A stretch of 57,415 nucleotides of DNA from an uncultured Bacteroidota bacterium (GTDB lineage: Bacteria; Bacteroidota; Bacteroidia; Bacteroidales; SZUA-534): contig CAMHPA010000014.1 in NCBI GenBank assembly GCA_946186925.1, forward strand, positions 1 through 57,415. Direction: 5' to 3'. Of this stretch, positions 33,329 to 45,200 are shown one piece after another (position 1 is the stretch's first letter; each line of letters starts with the position of its first letter). The notes beneath the pieces were generated by a model that was not told the origin of the DNA, made no database searches, and saw nothing but the letters and a program-made list of their open reading frames with translations. Made by a program: the position numbers and the translations under genes.

Positions 33329-35791
33329 TCAATAAACCATTACACGTTTTGCTTCGCCAGTAGCTTTGTTGCGCAGAATGTAGATGCCGCGCTCAAAGCG
33401 TCCGTTCAGCACAGAAGTGTTGCCGTTCTGAATCTCGACAGTGCCGCGGTAAACGCCCGTAACAGAGAAGATATCGAACAGACCGCTGAAGTCTTCAGCC
33501 AGCTCGTCGAATGTTCCTGTAACAGGATCTTCGCTGAAGATCACATTGTCGATGTTGCAGTAAGCACCCTCAATAACCAGTTTAAGAGTATGGACACCTT
33601 CGGGAAGTTCAATCTTAGTCTCGCCTTTTATCAGTTTGTATGTATCCCAGCTTCCTGTATTCGCCACGTTGATTTTGCCTGTAATGTCAGCGTCGTCAAG
33701 GTATAAGCGGAAGGCAGAGTTACTTGTGCCCGATGAAGCCACCGCACCCCAATAGTATTTCTGTGTTTTTTGAACATTTACGGTGTAAGTCAGCCATTCG
33801 CCCTGATTGGTCATACCCAAAACCTTGCCGCCGTTGCCTTTGTAAATATCAACGCCTTCGGTTGTGCGGAACGATGCGTCACCTTCGTTGTCAGAGCTAT
33901 TGTCGCTATATGTCTCAGCCACAAAGCCAGGAAGGACTTTGTCATACTCTTCGGCTTCAATAGTGCCAGGAATAGAGGCAGGCTCACCCTTATACGGACC
34001 AGTGAATACCTCATCGCCAGTTGAAGTCGCAAATGTGATGTAGTCGATGTTGCACGATGATCCTTCGATTTGAATGCGGATCGGATAAGTTCCAGCCGGC
34101 ATTGGTACTTTGGTGCGGCCTGAAATTTCAGTGTATGTGCCCCAAGAGTTGCTTGCAGTTTGCGGAACATTGATGCGGCCTGTCAAATCAGTGTCACCCA
34201 TGCGGATGCTGAATGCCGAGCCGTTGGTTCCCGAAGCCACTCTTGCTGTCCAGAGCATCAGTTGCTCCTCATTTACGGTTACGGTGTACTGAATCCACTC
34301 GCCAGTATTGGTCCAGCCCAAAACCCAACCATTGCCGTCGTTCTTGTCGATATCAACACCGCCGGTAGTACGGTAAGCATTGCTGCCTTCATTAACATTG
34401 TCATTATCGCTGAACGCAATGGTATTCTCGCCAATGTCGAAGTCCTCGGCCTCAAGTTTGCCAGGCAGTGCGATAGGTGTGCCATGGAATGGTTTGGCCG
34501 GTTCGCAAGCCTTCACAGTGCAAGTTCTCTCAAACAGCAGCGTGCTGCTCACTGTGTTAAGCGCTTTCATTGTGAATGAGTAAGATCCGGGTACAATCGG
34601 CTTCCATACGAAGTCGATCACCGATGTGTCGGCAGTGGCAATCAGAGTTGAGTCGCAGTAAAGTTGAATCTTGTCAATTGTGTTGTCTGCGCTCGAAGCC
34701 TTTCCTTTGATGACGGTTGAGTCACCCATGAGAATGATGCTCGATTGCGGAGTCAGGAATGCATAGTCGCTTGCCACATCAATAAGCGGGCTTTTGGCGT
34801 TGATGGCGGCATCAGTCTGCAAATATTCGCGCAGCCATTTCAGCGCCGGGCGTTCAACTCCGTTTTTAATCAGGCCCGATGCGCCTTTCTCGTCACCATC
34901 GTCAACCCAGGTCGAACCGTAGATGTAGCCCCAAAGAGTAACGCCGGCCACATAATCGGCCTCCCACATAATTGGGAACTGCTCTTTGTAGCGTGTCTCC
35001 TGTATTTTGTCGTCGGCCTTGCAGATGTCGTACTCCGAAATGAAGATAGGCAGTTGCACACCGTCGTGAACTTTCTCAAGGGCTTTCTTAAAGTCCGCAC
35101 CCGACATATCGTTCAAGTCGTGCGACTGGCAGCCGGCTGCGTCAATCGGGCCACCTGCGGCTTTAATCGCATTGACGACCTTGATGTATTCATCAGTATC
35201 CCATTGGAAAGTGTTGTAATCGTTGTAGATAAGCACTGCGTGGGGCCAGCGTTCGCGAGCCATAACAAATGCTGTGGCCAGCCAGTCGTAGCCGGATTTT
35301 CCCGGGCCGCCAAGGGCATCAACAATTCTCGTCATCTGATATGGCGAGTGATAGTTGCCTTGACCGTTGTTTCCTTTCACAGCCTCGTTTGCCACGTCGA
35401 TATACTCCAAATCGGGGAACTCCTTGGCAACTGCGTCAAACCAGCGGGTGATGGCCGCCAGAGTCTCTTCGGCGTTGAGCTGCTGAAGGTAGCTCGGAAT
35501 CTGTGCGCCCCAGAGCAGAGCGTGGAATTTGAACTTGAAGCCGTGCTCCTTGCAGTAGTTGTACTCCCGACGGGCAGTGCTGAAATCGAACTGGCCCGGT
35601 GAGCGTTCAATCGACTCCCATTTGGTCTCGTTTTCAGGGGTGAGCTGGTCCCAATACTTGTCAAAGTCAGACCGGATTTGCCCCATAGTTGTGATGTTAC
35701 CCAAGAACTTGTTCTTGTTGTAATTCATCTGCGCCTGGCTGGTCATTGCTCCGGCCATTAGCAGCAACATCAGTGTGCTTTTGATCCTCAT
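33329..35791 (-). CDS. GH10 endo-beta-1,4-xylanase with two CBM6 modules and T9SS-type tail
   Basis: The 820-residue product has a signal peptide (MRIKSTLMLLLMAGAMTSQAQ). The GH10 domain (about 25-335) shows the acid/base Glu136 in DVANEAV and the nucleophile Glu253 in FISEYDI, with HALLWGAQIP and VTLWGYIYGSTW also typical. A beta-sandwich (about 345-425) follows. Two CBM6-type modules (about 435-590 and 605-755) each begin 'P G .lEAEd/eYD' and contain the 'NTGEWIQYTV'/'NQGEWLTYTV' strand that lines the sugar site. The end (LFDIFSVTGVYRGTV ... GIYILRNKATGEAKRVMVY) is a T9SS-type sorting tail. It should cut xylan at the cell surface. No SusC/SusD pair or other xylan genes flank it. Confidence 0.94.
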   Translation of the reverse strand: MRIKSTLMLLLMAGAMTSQAQMNYNKNKFLGNITTMGQIRSDFDKYWDQLTPENETKWESIERSPGQFDFSTARREYNYCKEHGFKFKFHALLWGAQIPSYLQQLNAEETLAAITRWFDAVAKEFPDLEYIDVANEAVKGNNGQGNYHSPYQMTRIVDALGGPGKSGYDWLATAFVMARERWPHAVLIYNDYNTFQWDTDEYIKVVNAIKAAGGPIDAAGCQSHDLNDMSGADFKKALEKVHDGVQLPIFISEYDICKADDKIQETRYKEQFPIMWEADYVAGVTLWGYIYGSTWVDDGDEKGASGLIKNGVERPALKWLREYLQTDAAINAKSPLIDVASDYAFLTPQSSIILMGDSTVIKGKASSADNTIDKIQLYCDSTLIATADTSVIDFVWKPIVPGSYSFTMKALNTVSSTLLFERTCTVKACEPAKPFHGTPIALPGKLEAEDFDIGENTIAFSDNDNVNEGSNAYRTTGGVDIDKNDGNGWVLGWTNTGEWIQYTVTVNEEQLMLWTARVASGTNGSAFSIRMGDTDLTGRINVPQTASNSWGTYTEISGRTKVPMPAGTYPIRIQIEGSSCNIDYITFATSTGDEVFTGPYKGEPASIPGTIEAEEYDKVLPGFVAETYSDNSSDNEGDASFRTTEGVDIYKGNGGKVLGMTNQGEWLTYTVNVQKTQKYYWGAVASSGTSNSAFRLYLDDADITGKINVANTGSWDTYKLIKGETKIELPEGVHTLKLVIEGAYCNIDNVIFSEDPVTGTFDELAEDFSGLFDIFSVTGVYRGTVEIQNGNTSVLNGRFERGIYILRNKATGEAKRVMVY

Positions 35792-36000
35792 AGTTGTTAT
35801 TACTTTTTTGTGTTATTAAAGTGTTATTATTTGTAAAAATAACAATTATTATTTCGCAAAGAAAAGAAACATCTGTTATTGATAGTATAAAAGTTGAATA
35901 AAAATTCAGCTTTTTTACCAACTGTTTGTTAATCGTCTGATCTGCTTGAATTTGCCATGACCGGAATCTGAGTGGTCAGGCGTTCAGATCGAGCAATAAA
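35792..36000. other. AT-rich gap upstream of the xylanase gene
   Basis: This gap carries the leader of the xylanase gene and no gene. On the minus strand a near match to the -7 box, TTTCTTTG, occurs at about 35861; I do not regard it as settled. Confidence 0.35.
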
Positions 36001-36024
36001 AAAGGCCGCCCTTGGGCGGCCTTT
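36001..36024 (-). terminator. Terminator of the giant repeat-protein gene
   Basis: On the minus strand AAAGGCCGCCCAAGGGCGGCCTTT is a perfect dyad followed by a T run (A run at 35996-36003 on plus). It lies 20 bases after the giant gene's stop. Confidence 0.9.
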
Positions 36025-36044
36025 CCTTATTCAGCGATTCAGCA

Positions 36045-36268
36045 TTATTGAATCATCACGCGTTTTGCTGTGTTGCCAGTCTTGACAATGTAGATGCCTT
36101 GGCCTTCAACCCGAATCTCGGTGATGTCGGCGTTAGCGGCTACGCGGTCAATCATTTGGCCCATAGCGTCGAAGACGAAGATGTCGTCGGTAGCGTTCTC
36201 AACAACTACGGTGTTGCCGTAGGCGTAGATGTTAACGCTTGCAGCCTCGGTCTCGTCGATAGCTGTCT
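36045..36268 (-). other. T9SS sorting tail of the giant protein
   Basis: About 74 residues from TAIDETEAASVNIYAYGN through IFVFDAMGQMIDRV to GIYIVKTGNTAKRVMIQ follow the pattern of T9SS type A sorting domains: a strand, 'v.v.da.G.....' and 'G.Yivk.g....rv.i'. Confidence 0.85.
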
Positions 36269-39200
36269 GAGAGTCGGCCTCGAACAGAGCTCTGAGTGTA
36301 AGGTCAGAGCTGAGGTTGAGTTTGCGCGGGTTCTCAGTGTTACCGTCGCTCCATCCGGCGAAGTGGTATCCGTCGTTGGCTGTTGCGGTGATGGTAACGG
36401 TCTCGTCAGATGCGTAGATGCCGCTGCCTGTTACCTGACCATCGCTGCCGGCCGATACAAACAGAGTGTAAATGCCGTTGGTAGCTTTGGTGAATTCAAC
36501 ATTGAGGTTGAGCAGGTCGGCGCTGACGGTGAAGGTGCGGACAGAGTCGCGGCTGCCATCGCTCCAGCGGAGGAACTTGTAGCCGTTGTTGGCGATTGCG
36601 CTGAGTTTGATTCTGTCGCCCTCGGCGAAGATGCCGGTGCCTTCAACAGTACCGTTGGCGGCTTCAATCTTAACAGTGAACACTTCGTTTTCAGCTTTGG
36701 TGAAGACAGCTTTCAGTTTCACATTCTCGGTAACGGTGAATGTGCGTACTGAGTTGGTGCTGCCATCGCTCCAGCAAACAAACTTGTAACCGTCGTTTGC
36801 AATGGCTTCAACGGTTGTTGACTCACCCTCGATGAAGGTGCCTGTGCCGGTGAATTTGCCGTTGCGGCCCGAAGCCGATACAGTGTAGATACCCAGATTC
36901 TTGTTGATGAACTCAGCTGTGAATGTGGTGTCAGATGTAACAACCAGTTTGCGTTGAGCCTCATAGATGCCATCGCTCCAGCGTGCGAACTTGAAGCCTT
37001 CGTTGCCTACAGGGTTCAGAGTTGTTTTCTCACCCTCGATGAAGGTGCCTGTGCCGGCAACTGTTCCGTTCTCGCCCGAAGCGCTAACAGTGAAGATGCC
37101 CTTGTCGGCTGCGATGAACTTGGCGGTCAGGCTTACGTTCTCGCTGACGGTGAAGGTGCGGACAGCGGTGTAGCTGCCATCGCTCCAGCGTGCGAACTTG
37201 AAGCCTTCGTTGGCCACCGGAGTCAGGGTAACGCTCTCGCCGGCGGCGAAGATGCCAGTGCCCTCAACAGTGCCGTTGTCGGCAGTTGCCTCGATGGTGA
37301 AGATGCCATTGCTTTCGGCGGTGAACTGTGCGGTGAGAGCAATGTTGCCATTAACTATTACGCGACGCGGGTTCTCCATGCTTCCGTCGGTCCAGCGGAG
37401 GAACTTGTAGCCGTTGTTGCCCACAGCGTTGATTGTTGTGCTCTCGCCAGCGGCAAAGATGCCGGTGCCGGTGAATGTTCCGTTCTGGCCAGTAGCGCTC
37501 ACGGTGCAGATTTCCTTATCGGTGCAGGTGGCGGTCAGAGTAACGTCTTCGCTGACGGTGAAGGTCAGGGTGGCGTTGTTGCTGCCATTGCTCCAGCGCA
37601 AGAAATTGTACCCTTCGGCAGGAACTGCAGTCAGAGTTACGCTTGTGCCCTCGACAACGATGCCGGTCTTGCCCTCGACAGTACCATTGTTGGCCGAAGC
37701 CTCAACGGTGAAGATGCCCAGGTTGCTGTCAATGAACTGAGCGGTGAGTGTGGTGTCAGATGCCACTTTCACGCGGCGCGGGTTGGCGGTCACACCATCG
37801 CTCCAGCAGAAGAACTTGAAGCCTTCGTTGCCTACAGCTTTCAGTGTTGCGGTTTCGCCGGCGAAGTAAACGCCAGTGCCCTCAACAGTACCGTTCTGGC
37901 CATTGGCGGCCACGGTGCACTCAACTTTGTCGCTGAATGTAGCGGTGAATGTGAAGTCCTCGGTAATGTTGCTGATGGTGCGCGGGTTCTCAGTTTTGCC
38001 GTCGCTCCATTCAACAAAGTGGTATCCGGCGTTCGGTATGGCTTCAAGAGTGGCGTTTGCGCCATAGTTGTAGGTTCCGCCACCAGTTACGGTACCGCCC
38101 TTGCCGGCTTTTGCAATTACATTGAATGTCAGAATCTCGAACTCAGCGGTCAGCTCAACGTCTTCAGTAACTTTGAATGCGCGCGGGTTCTCAGTGTTGC
38201 CGTCGCTCCAGCGGGTGAACTTGTAACCGGTTTTGGCGGTTGCTGTGAGTGTAATCTCAGTGTCGAACTCGAATGTGCCGCCACCTGTTACAGTACCGTT
38301 GTTGCCAGAGGCAGCCAATGTAACGTCGTAGCTAAGAATTTTGAACGTAGCAACCAGATTCAAGTCTTTGCTGATGATAACCGTGCGTTCGGCGTCAGTT
38401 ACGTCGTCGCTCCATTTAACAAAGCGGTAGCCACTGTTAGCTGTTGCTCTCAAGGTAACTTTCTCACCCTGGTAGTAGGTACCAGCGCCGGTAGCTGAGC
38501 CGTTGATAGCCGACAGCTTAACCTTGTAGACCGGTTTGTCAGAGCAGATGGCGGTCAGTGTCAGATCGTTCGATACAGCAATGGTGCGCGGGTTGGCGGT
38601 GATGCCGTCGCTCCAGCGTACGAAACTGTAGCCTGCGGCAGGAGTAGCCTCGAAGGTTACATTGGTGCCGTGGTTGTAGTCGCCAAGTTTGCCGCTTGCA
38701 ATAGCTGCCGAAGCAACTCCGCCCTCTGGAGTGGCGGTAATAGTACTATTCTCGGTCTCAGCCGTAACAGCGTAAACGTTGATTTCGGTGTGAGCTTCAT
38801 ACGAAGCGTCGCCCAGAACTTCAACGGTGCGTGTTGCAGTAGCCTGCGGGTCGTCGAGCCAGTTAACGAAGTGGTAGCCTGTTGCCGGGCGAACAGTAAG
38901 TGTGGCTTTTGAACCCCACTTGTAGGTCTTGCCGGCGCCAGCAACTGTACCGTTGTTGTCGGCGGTAGCTGTAATCAGATGCTCGTCAATTTCGAACAGT
39001 GCTGTAAGAACCATATCGCCTTTAACTCTAACCTTGCGGATAGCGGTCTCGACGCCGTCTTCCCAACCAACAAAGTGGTAATGCTCGTTGGCAATGGCCT
39101 CGAGTGTAGCCTGCGATTTGTACGGATATTCGCCTGTGCCGGTAACTGTACCGTTTTCGGCTATAGCGTCAACTGTGCAGATGTCGCCTTCGTACAGAGC

Positions 39201-42200
39201 AGCAAAGCGTGCGCTCTCGGTAACATTGATAGTAAGCGGATTCTCAGTCGATTCGCTGTTTCTCCATTTAACAAAGTGGTAGTACTCGGCCGGCACAGCG
39301 GTAATGGTTGCTGTTGCGTCGGTGGCATCGGGCAGGAACCACAGTGCGCCTTCGGCGTCGCGGAAGGCATAGTTCTCACCATCGATTTCGACAGTGCCCT
39401 CATACGAAGGCATTCCCTCAATCACCTTGCAACCCAGAACATACGGCAGGTAATTGCTGTAGTTGTAGTTCCAGCTGCTGTTCCAGTTGCCCGGAATCGC
39501 AGGTGCCTCGCAGTAGATAGTCGCTTTGTAGTTGTATGTAAGCATACCGTAGTCAACAAAATCCACATACCTGCGGAGTGTAATCACTTTCAGGCTGTCG
39601 CAGCTTTCGAATGCGTAGCCGTAAATTCTTGTAACACTCGACGGAATGTTCACAACTTTCAGGCTGTCGCAATTATAGAACGCATAGTTGTTGATGGTGG
39701 TAACATTTGCAGGCCATCTGAAATCTTGCAGATGGTTGCAATTGTTGAACAAATTGTTGTTTAAAGATGTCAAACCTGTGTTTTGGCTCATATCAACGGT
39801 AGTCAGTGCGTGGCAATCTTGGAATGCATTGTTGCCAATTGATGTAACCGATGCCGGAATGGTAACCTCAGCCAGGTTGCTTTTATAGAACGCATAGCTG
39901 CCAATGCTAGTCAAAGCTGCGCACTGGCTGAAATCAGCCGATATCAGGTTTTGGCAGTTGTAGAACGCATTGTCGCCAATGTATGTGAGGCCTGTGGCCA
40001 GGCTGAAATCAACTGACGTCAGAGTCTGGCAGTCGCTGAACGCGTTGCTGCTGATTACCTTCACAGTGGCCGGAATCACAACATCGCCGCCATTGCCAAT
40101 ATACTTGACAATGATTGTCTTCTGTGCGTCGGCATAGATGAAATCTCTGTCGATGACAGCGTTGCGTGCCGTAGCGCCCCAAGTGCTGGTGGCGGTGCCG
40201 GCAGTGCCGTTGTAGTTGATGTTCAACAAACCGCTGAATGCGTTTTCGGCAATCGAGGTAACGGTTTTCGGAACGTCGATTGAGCTAACCGGGCATCCCT
40301 GGAATGCGTAGCTGCCAATGAGCTTCGTCTTCGAGTTGATTGAGTAGCCGGTCAATTCGGTATCAGTAACCTTGCCTAAGTAGAGGTATTGGTTCTTGCT
40401 GTTGCCAAGGTAGCCTAAGCCGTTCTGCTCGGTGTACTGCAAGCTGCTGCAGTTGTTGAAAGCATAGTTGCCAATGCTCTCAACCGTTGCCGGAATGGTA
40501 AACTCAGTCATAGAGCTGTTGTCGGCAAATGCAAAATCGCCAATATGTTTGAGGTTCTTGGCATTGCTCATATCAACTGTTGGCAGTGCGTAGTTGTAGC
40601 GGAACGCATAGTTGCCAATAGTCTCCACCGATGCCGGAATGGCAACCTCGGTCAGACGGTCGCAGCTGTAGAACGCATATTCATTAATGGTCTTCAGCGT
40701 TGCCGGAAGTACAACCGATGTCATAGCGTCGCAATCGCGGAACGATTCGTAGCCAATGTTTGTGAGCTTTGTGTTGCTCAAATCAACGTTGTCCAGCTTG
40801 TAGCATTGGTGGAACGCATCTTGGCCAATAGTCTCAAGGCTTGAGAGATTGCTGAAATCAATGTTCGCCAACTGATAGTTGTATCGGAACGCATAATTGC
40901 CAATGCTCTTGAGGTTGGTGCAGTTGCTCAGGTCGGCTGTAGCAAGTCTGTCGCAGCTGTTGAACGCAGATTCGCCAATGCTCTCAAGTGTTGCCGGTAA
41001 GTAAACCTCGGTAAGATAGTCGCAGTCGTAGAACGTGTGGTTGCCTAAACTTGTAACACTGGTGTTGCACAGGTCGGCAACGGCAATCTTATCGCAGTTG
41101 CGGAACGCCTCGTTGCCAACGGTTGCCAGGCTTGTGAGGTTGCTGAAATCGGCATCCTCCCAGTTGTAGCAGTAGTAGAAGGCACGGTAGCCAACGCTTG
41201 TGAGGTTGGTTGCGTTGCTCAGGTCAAGGTTCTTCAGACTATAGCAGTTTTGGAATGCATTGTCTGCAATGGTCTCCAATGTCGAAGGAACAACAACCTC
41301 AGTCAGGTACGGGTAGTAATTATCGGCGAATGCATATCTGCCGATGCAGCTTACGCCCTCCTCAAACACTACCTTGGTAATCGAGTTGCGTTGTGCATAC
41401 CACGGGTAGGCTGAAGAGCTTGTCATATCGAAGCAGTCCTTAATGGTGAGGACACCATCAACAATCTCCCATTTGTCCTTACCCCAGTTAACCTTGCGGT
41501 TGTTCGGGTTCCAAGATTCATCCCAAGTTGCGGGTCTCGAGCTCTCGTAGGTGGTGATTGCAAGGCTGCCGTTGGTGTTGCTGAACGCATAGTAGCCAAT
41601 GTTCTTCACGCTTTCGGGAATTTCGATAGTTGTAAAGCTAGAGCAGTTATAGAATGCCCACGGAGCAATAATCTCGGTGTTCTCATTGATAGTGCAACCG
41701 CTGATGCCGGTTGATGTGGCTTTAACAAGAATCAGGTACGGATTCTCGTTGTTGCCAACATAGTAGGCGCCGTTCTCGGTGGTTTTAAAGTTGCTCCAGC
41801 TAATGGTGTTGCCGAAGTTTGCCACCGTCTTGACATTGCTGTTCGCTTTGGCGGCGTTCACATTGCTGTTGGTTGCAGCCATCAGAACAACATAATTGTT
41901 GTCATCGTTGCCCAAATATTTGAAGCCGTCCTCCTCGGTGTATGTCAGTTTGTTGCACTCGTAGAATGTGTTTGAGTAAACTCTTACAACCGACTCCGGA
42001 ATCGATACCGACTCCAAATTCGAGCAGTAAGAGAACGCTTCACTGTTGATGTTAACAAGGCTTGTGTTGCTCATATCAGCGCTCTTCAGCTTGTCGCAGC
42101 TGTAGAATGCCCGGTCACCAATGGTGGTGAGGCTTGTGGCCTTGCTCAGGTCAACAGTTTCCAACGCGTCGCAATCGTAGAATCCGTAGTAGGGTATTGA

Positions 42201-45200
42201 TGTTACCTTTCCAGGAATTGAGACTGTGGTCAGCGCGTCGCAATTGCGGAACGCATAGTTGTTGATGGTGGTAAGGCTTGTGGCCTTGCTCAAATCAGCG
42301 GCAGTGAGTTTGGGGTTGTACTCGAATGCGTTGCTGTAGATAGAAGTAAGGCTTGTGGCGTTGCTGAAATCAACAGTTGCCAGATTGTCGCAGTAGCTGA
42401 ACGCCGAGTTGCCAATCTCGGTAACCTTTGACGGAATGGTCACGGTGGTCAGGGCGTCGCAGTTGTGGAACGCGTTGCTGCCTATCGATGTGACATTTGC
42501 CGGAATGGTAACGCTTGGCAGGCTGTAGCAGTATTGGAAAGTATAGCTGCTTATTGCTGTAATACCCGACGGAATGTTCACACTGGTCAGGCTCTCGCAG
42601 CTGTTGAACGCATAGCTGCCTATCGATGTAACCGTCTCAGGGATGGTTATCTTGGGCAGGCTTGTACACTGATTGAACGCATAGTTACCGATTGCGGTAA
42701 TCTTTGCAGGCAAAGTTGCTTTGGTCAGGCTCGGGCAGGAGTAGAACAAACAGCTGCTAATGGTTGTTATGCCAGTAGCCTTGCTCATATCAACTGTTGC
42801 CAGGTTGTCGCAGTATGCGAATGCGTAGCTGCCGATTTGTGAAACCTTTGCCGGAATGGTTACCGACGTCAGGGCGTCGCAATCGCTGAACGCATTGTCG
42901 CCAATGTAAGTGACATTCTCAGGAATGACAGCGTTTGGCAGGCTTTGGCAACCGCTGAACGCGTTGTCGCCTATGTAGGTGATGGTTGCAGGCACTTTCA
43001 CGTTGGTCAGGTTGTAGCACGATTCAAACATACCTGAGTTGATATCGGTCAAAGCTGTTGCCTTGCTCAAATCGGCGCTTGCCAAATTCTCGTTGTAGGC
43101 AAAAGCATAGTTGCCAATCTCGGTAACTGTTGCCGGAATGGTAACGGCCTCGATGTTGGTACTGCTGAAGGCGCTGCTGCCAATGGTTGTGAGGCTTGCA
43201 GCCTTGCTCAGGTCGAGAGTTGCCAGGCTTGAGCAGCCGTTGAAGGCTTCGTAGCCAATGGTTACAACCGATGCCGGAATGCTAACCGATGTAATGTTGG
43301 TGCAGTTGCTGAAGGCACCTTCACCAATGGTGACAGTGGTTGCAGGAATCTCAATGCTGCCGCCGTCGCCAACGTAGCCAACCAGAACGGTCATAGCGTC
43401 GTCGGCAAAGATGAAGTCGTCCTCAACATAGCCGTTGCGGCTCAGTGCGCCCCACTTCTCGGTTGCAGTGCCGGCGTTGCCGTAGTAGTTGATGTTCTTA
43501 ATTTGGTAGAACGCATTGCTGCCAATGGTTTCAACCTGGTCAGGAATATCAGCATTCTTAACACCTGACAAACCGTAGAACGCCTCTTGGCCAATGGTTG
43601 TGAGGCCTGTTGCGTTGCTCAGGTCAATGTTGTCAGCATTGTAGCTGTTGTAGAACGCACGGTAGCCAACTGATGTGACAGTTGCCGGAATGGTAATGTT
43701 GGTAATGTTGTAGTAGTCGTTGTAGAACGCATACTGGCCAACAGCTGTAACATCGCTTGTGAACTCAACACCCGTGATTAAGTTGCGTGCCGGGTACCAC
43801 TTGTAGCTTTGGTAATTGCTGAAGTCGTAATTCTTCTTTACGGTCATCAAGCCGTTTTCGTCGAGGCTCCAGTTGGTGCAGTCCCAGCCTGTTGGAATGT
43901 AACTCCAACTATTATAAGTGTAGTTCCAGCTGCTGTTCCAATTGCTCGGGCTCGATTCGGCCTCGCAGAAGATTATCTGAATGTTGTCGCAATAGTTGAA
44001 AATGCGGTAACCCACTGTGGTAACCGATGCCGGAATTGTAACCTGTGTAATTTGGTCGCAGTTGTAGAATGCCTCGTAGCCAATTGAGGTGAGGCTTGTT
44101 GCCTGGCTCAAATCCAAGTTGGCCATTGCGTAGCAGTTGTAGAATGCTTGCTCGCCAATGGTTTCAACCGATGCCGGAATGGTCACGTCCACTAAGTAGT
44201 TGCAGCCGTAGAACCCAAAGGGGCCAACGGTGGTAACATTGTCGGTGAACACAACGCTGGTAACTTGGTTGCGCTGGTTGTACCACGGGTAATTGCTGCT
44301 GCTGCTGAAGTTCACATCCTGCTTAACGGTGAGCACGCCGTCCTCCAAATCCCAGGCGTTGCACATCCATTTAACAGGGCGGCTGCTGCTGTTCCAGTTG
44401 TTGTTCCAGCTCACTTGGGTGGCGGCACACTCGCAGTTGATGCTGAGGTTGTCGCAACCCTTGAACACATCGGCCTGCATTGTCACAACCGACAACGGAA
44501 TAGTTATCGATGTCAGGTTCTTACAATTCTCGAACGCATTTTTGAGGATGGCCGAGAATGTCCATTCGGTCTGGCTCATATCAACCGATGTGATGGCTGC
44601 GTTCTGGAACGCTTTCTCGCTGATTGTCTCAACGGTTGCCGGAATCACAATATCGGTGGCGCTGCCGCAGTAGCCCTTCAGGTTTTTCTTATTGGCGTCG
44701 GCATAGATGAATCCGTTCTCGTCAACAGTGCCGTTGTAGGTTCTTGCACCCCAAGGCGCTTGACTGGTGTAATTGCTGTTGTTGATAACGTTGGCCACGC
44801 CGCTGAAGGCGTCGCCAGCAATCGATGTAACCGATTCGGGAATGGTTGCCGAAACATTGTTGCAACGGTGGAAAGCAAGGCTGCCGATGGTCTCAACTCC
44901 TGCAGGAATCTCAACCTCGCCTGTTGCTGCAAGGTTGCCGGTCAGGTTCTTGTGTTCGGCGTCGGCATATACAAAGTCGCCGTCAACATAGCCGTTGCGC
45001 GTGATTGCGCCCCACTTCTCGGTTGCAGTGCCGGCGTTGCCGGTGTAGTTGATGTTCTTCACATAGTTGAAGGCGCTGCTTCCGATTTCTGTCACGCTTT
45101 CCGGAATATCAATCGAGCACACCAGATTATCGCATTCGTTGAACACATACTCGCCAATGGTTTTGAGTGTTGTTCCGCCGTTGTCGATGACAGCGTTGGT

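Noticed and set aside
36954-38498. A 514-codon plus-strand frame opposite the B-repeats, with others such as 44265-45275 and 49503-50018.
   Set aside because: They mirror the repeat pattern of the giant gene, have low-complexity Ala/Val/Cys-rich text and no domain or signal. The minus-strand frame is clearly the coding one.
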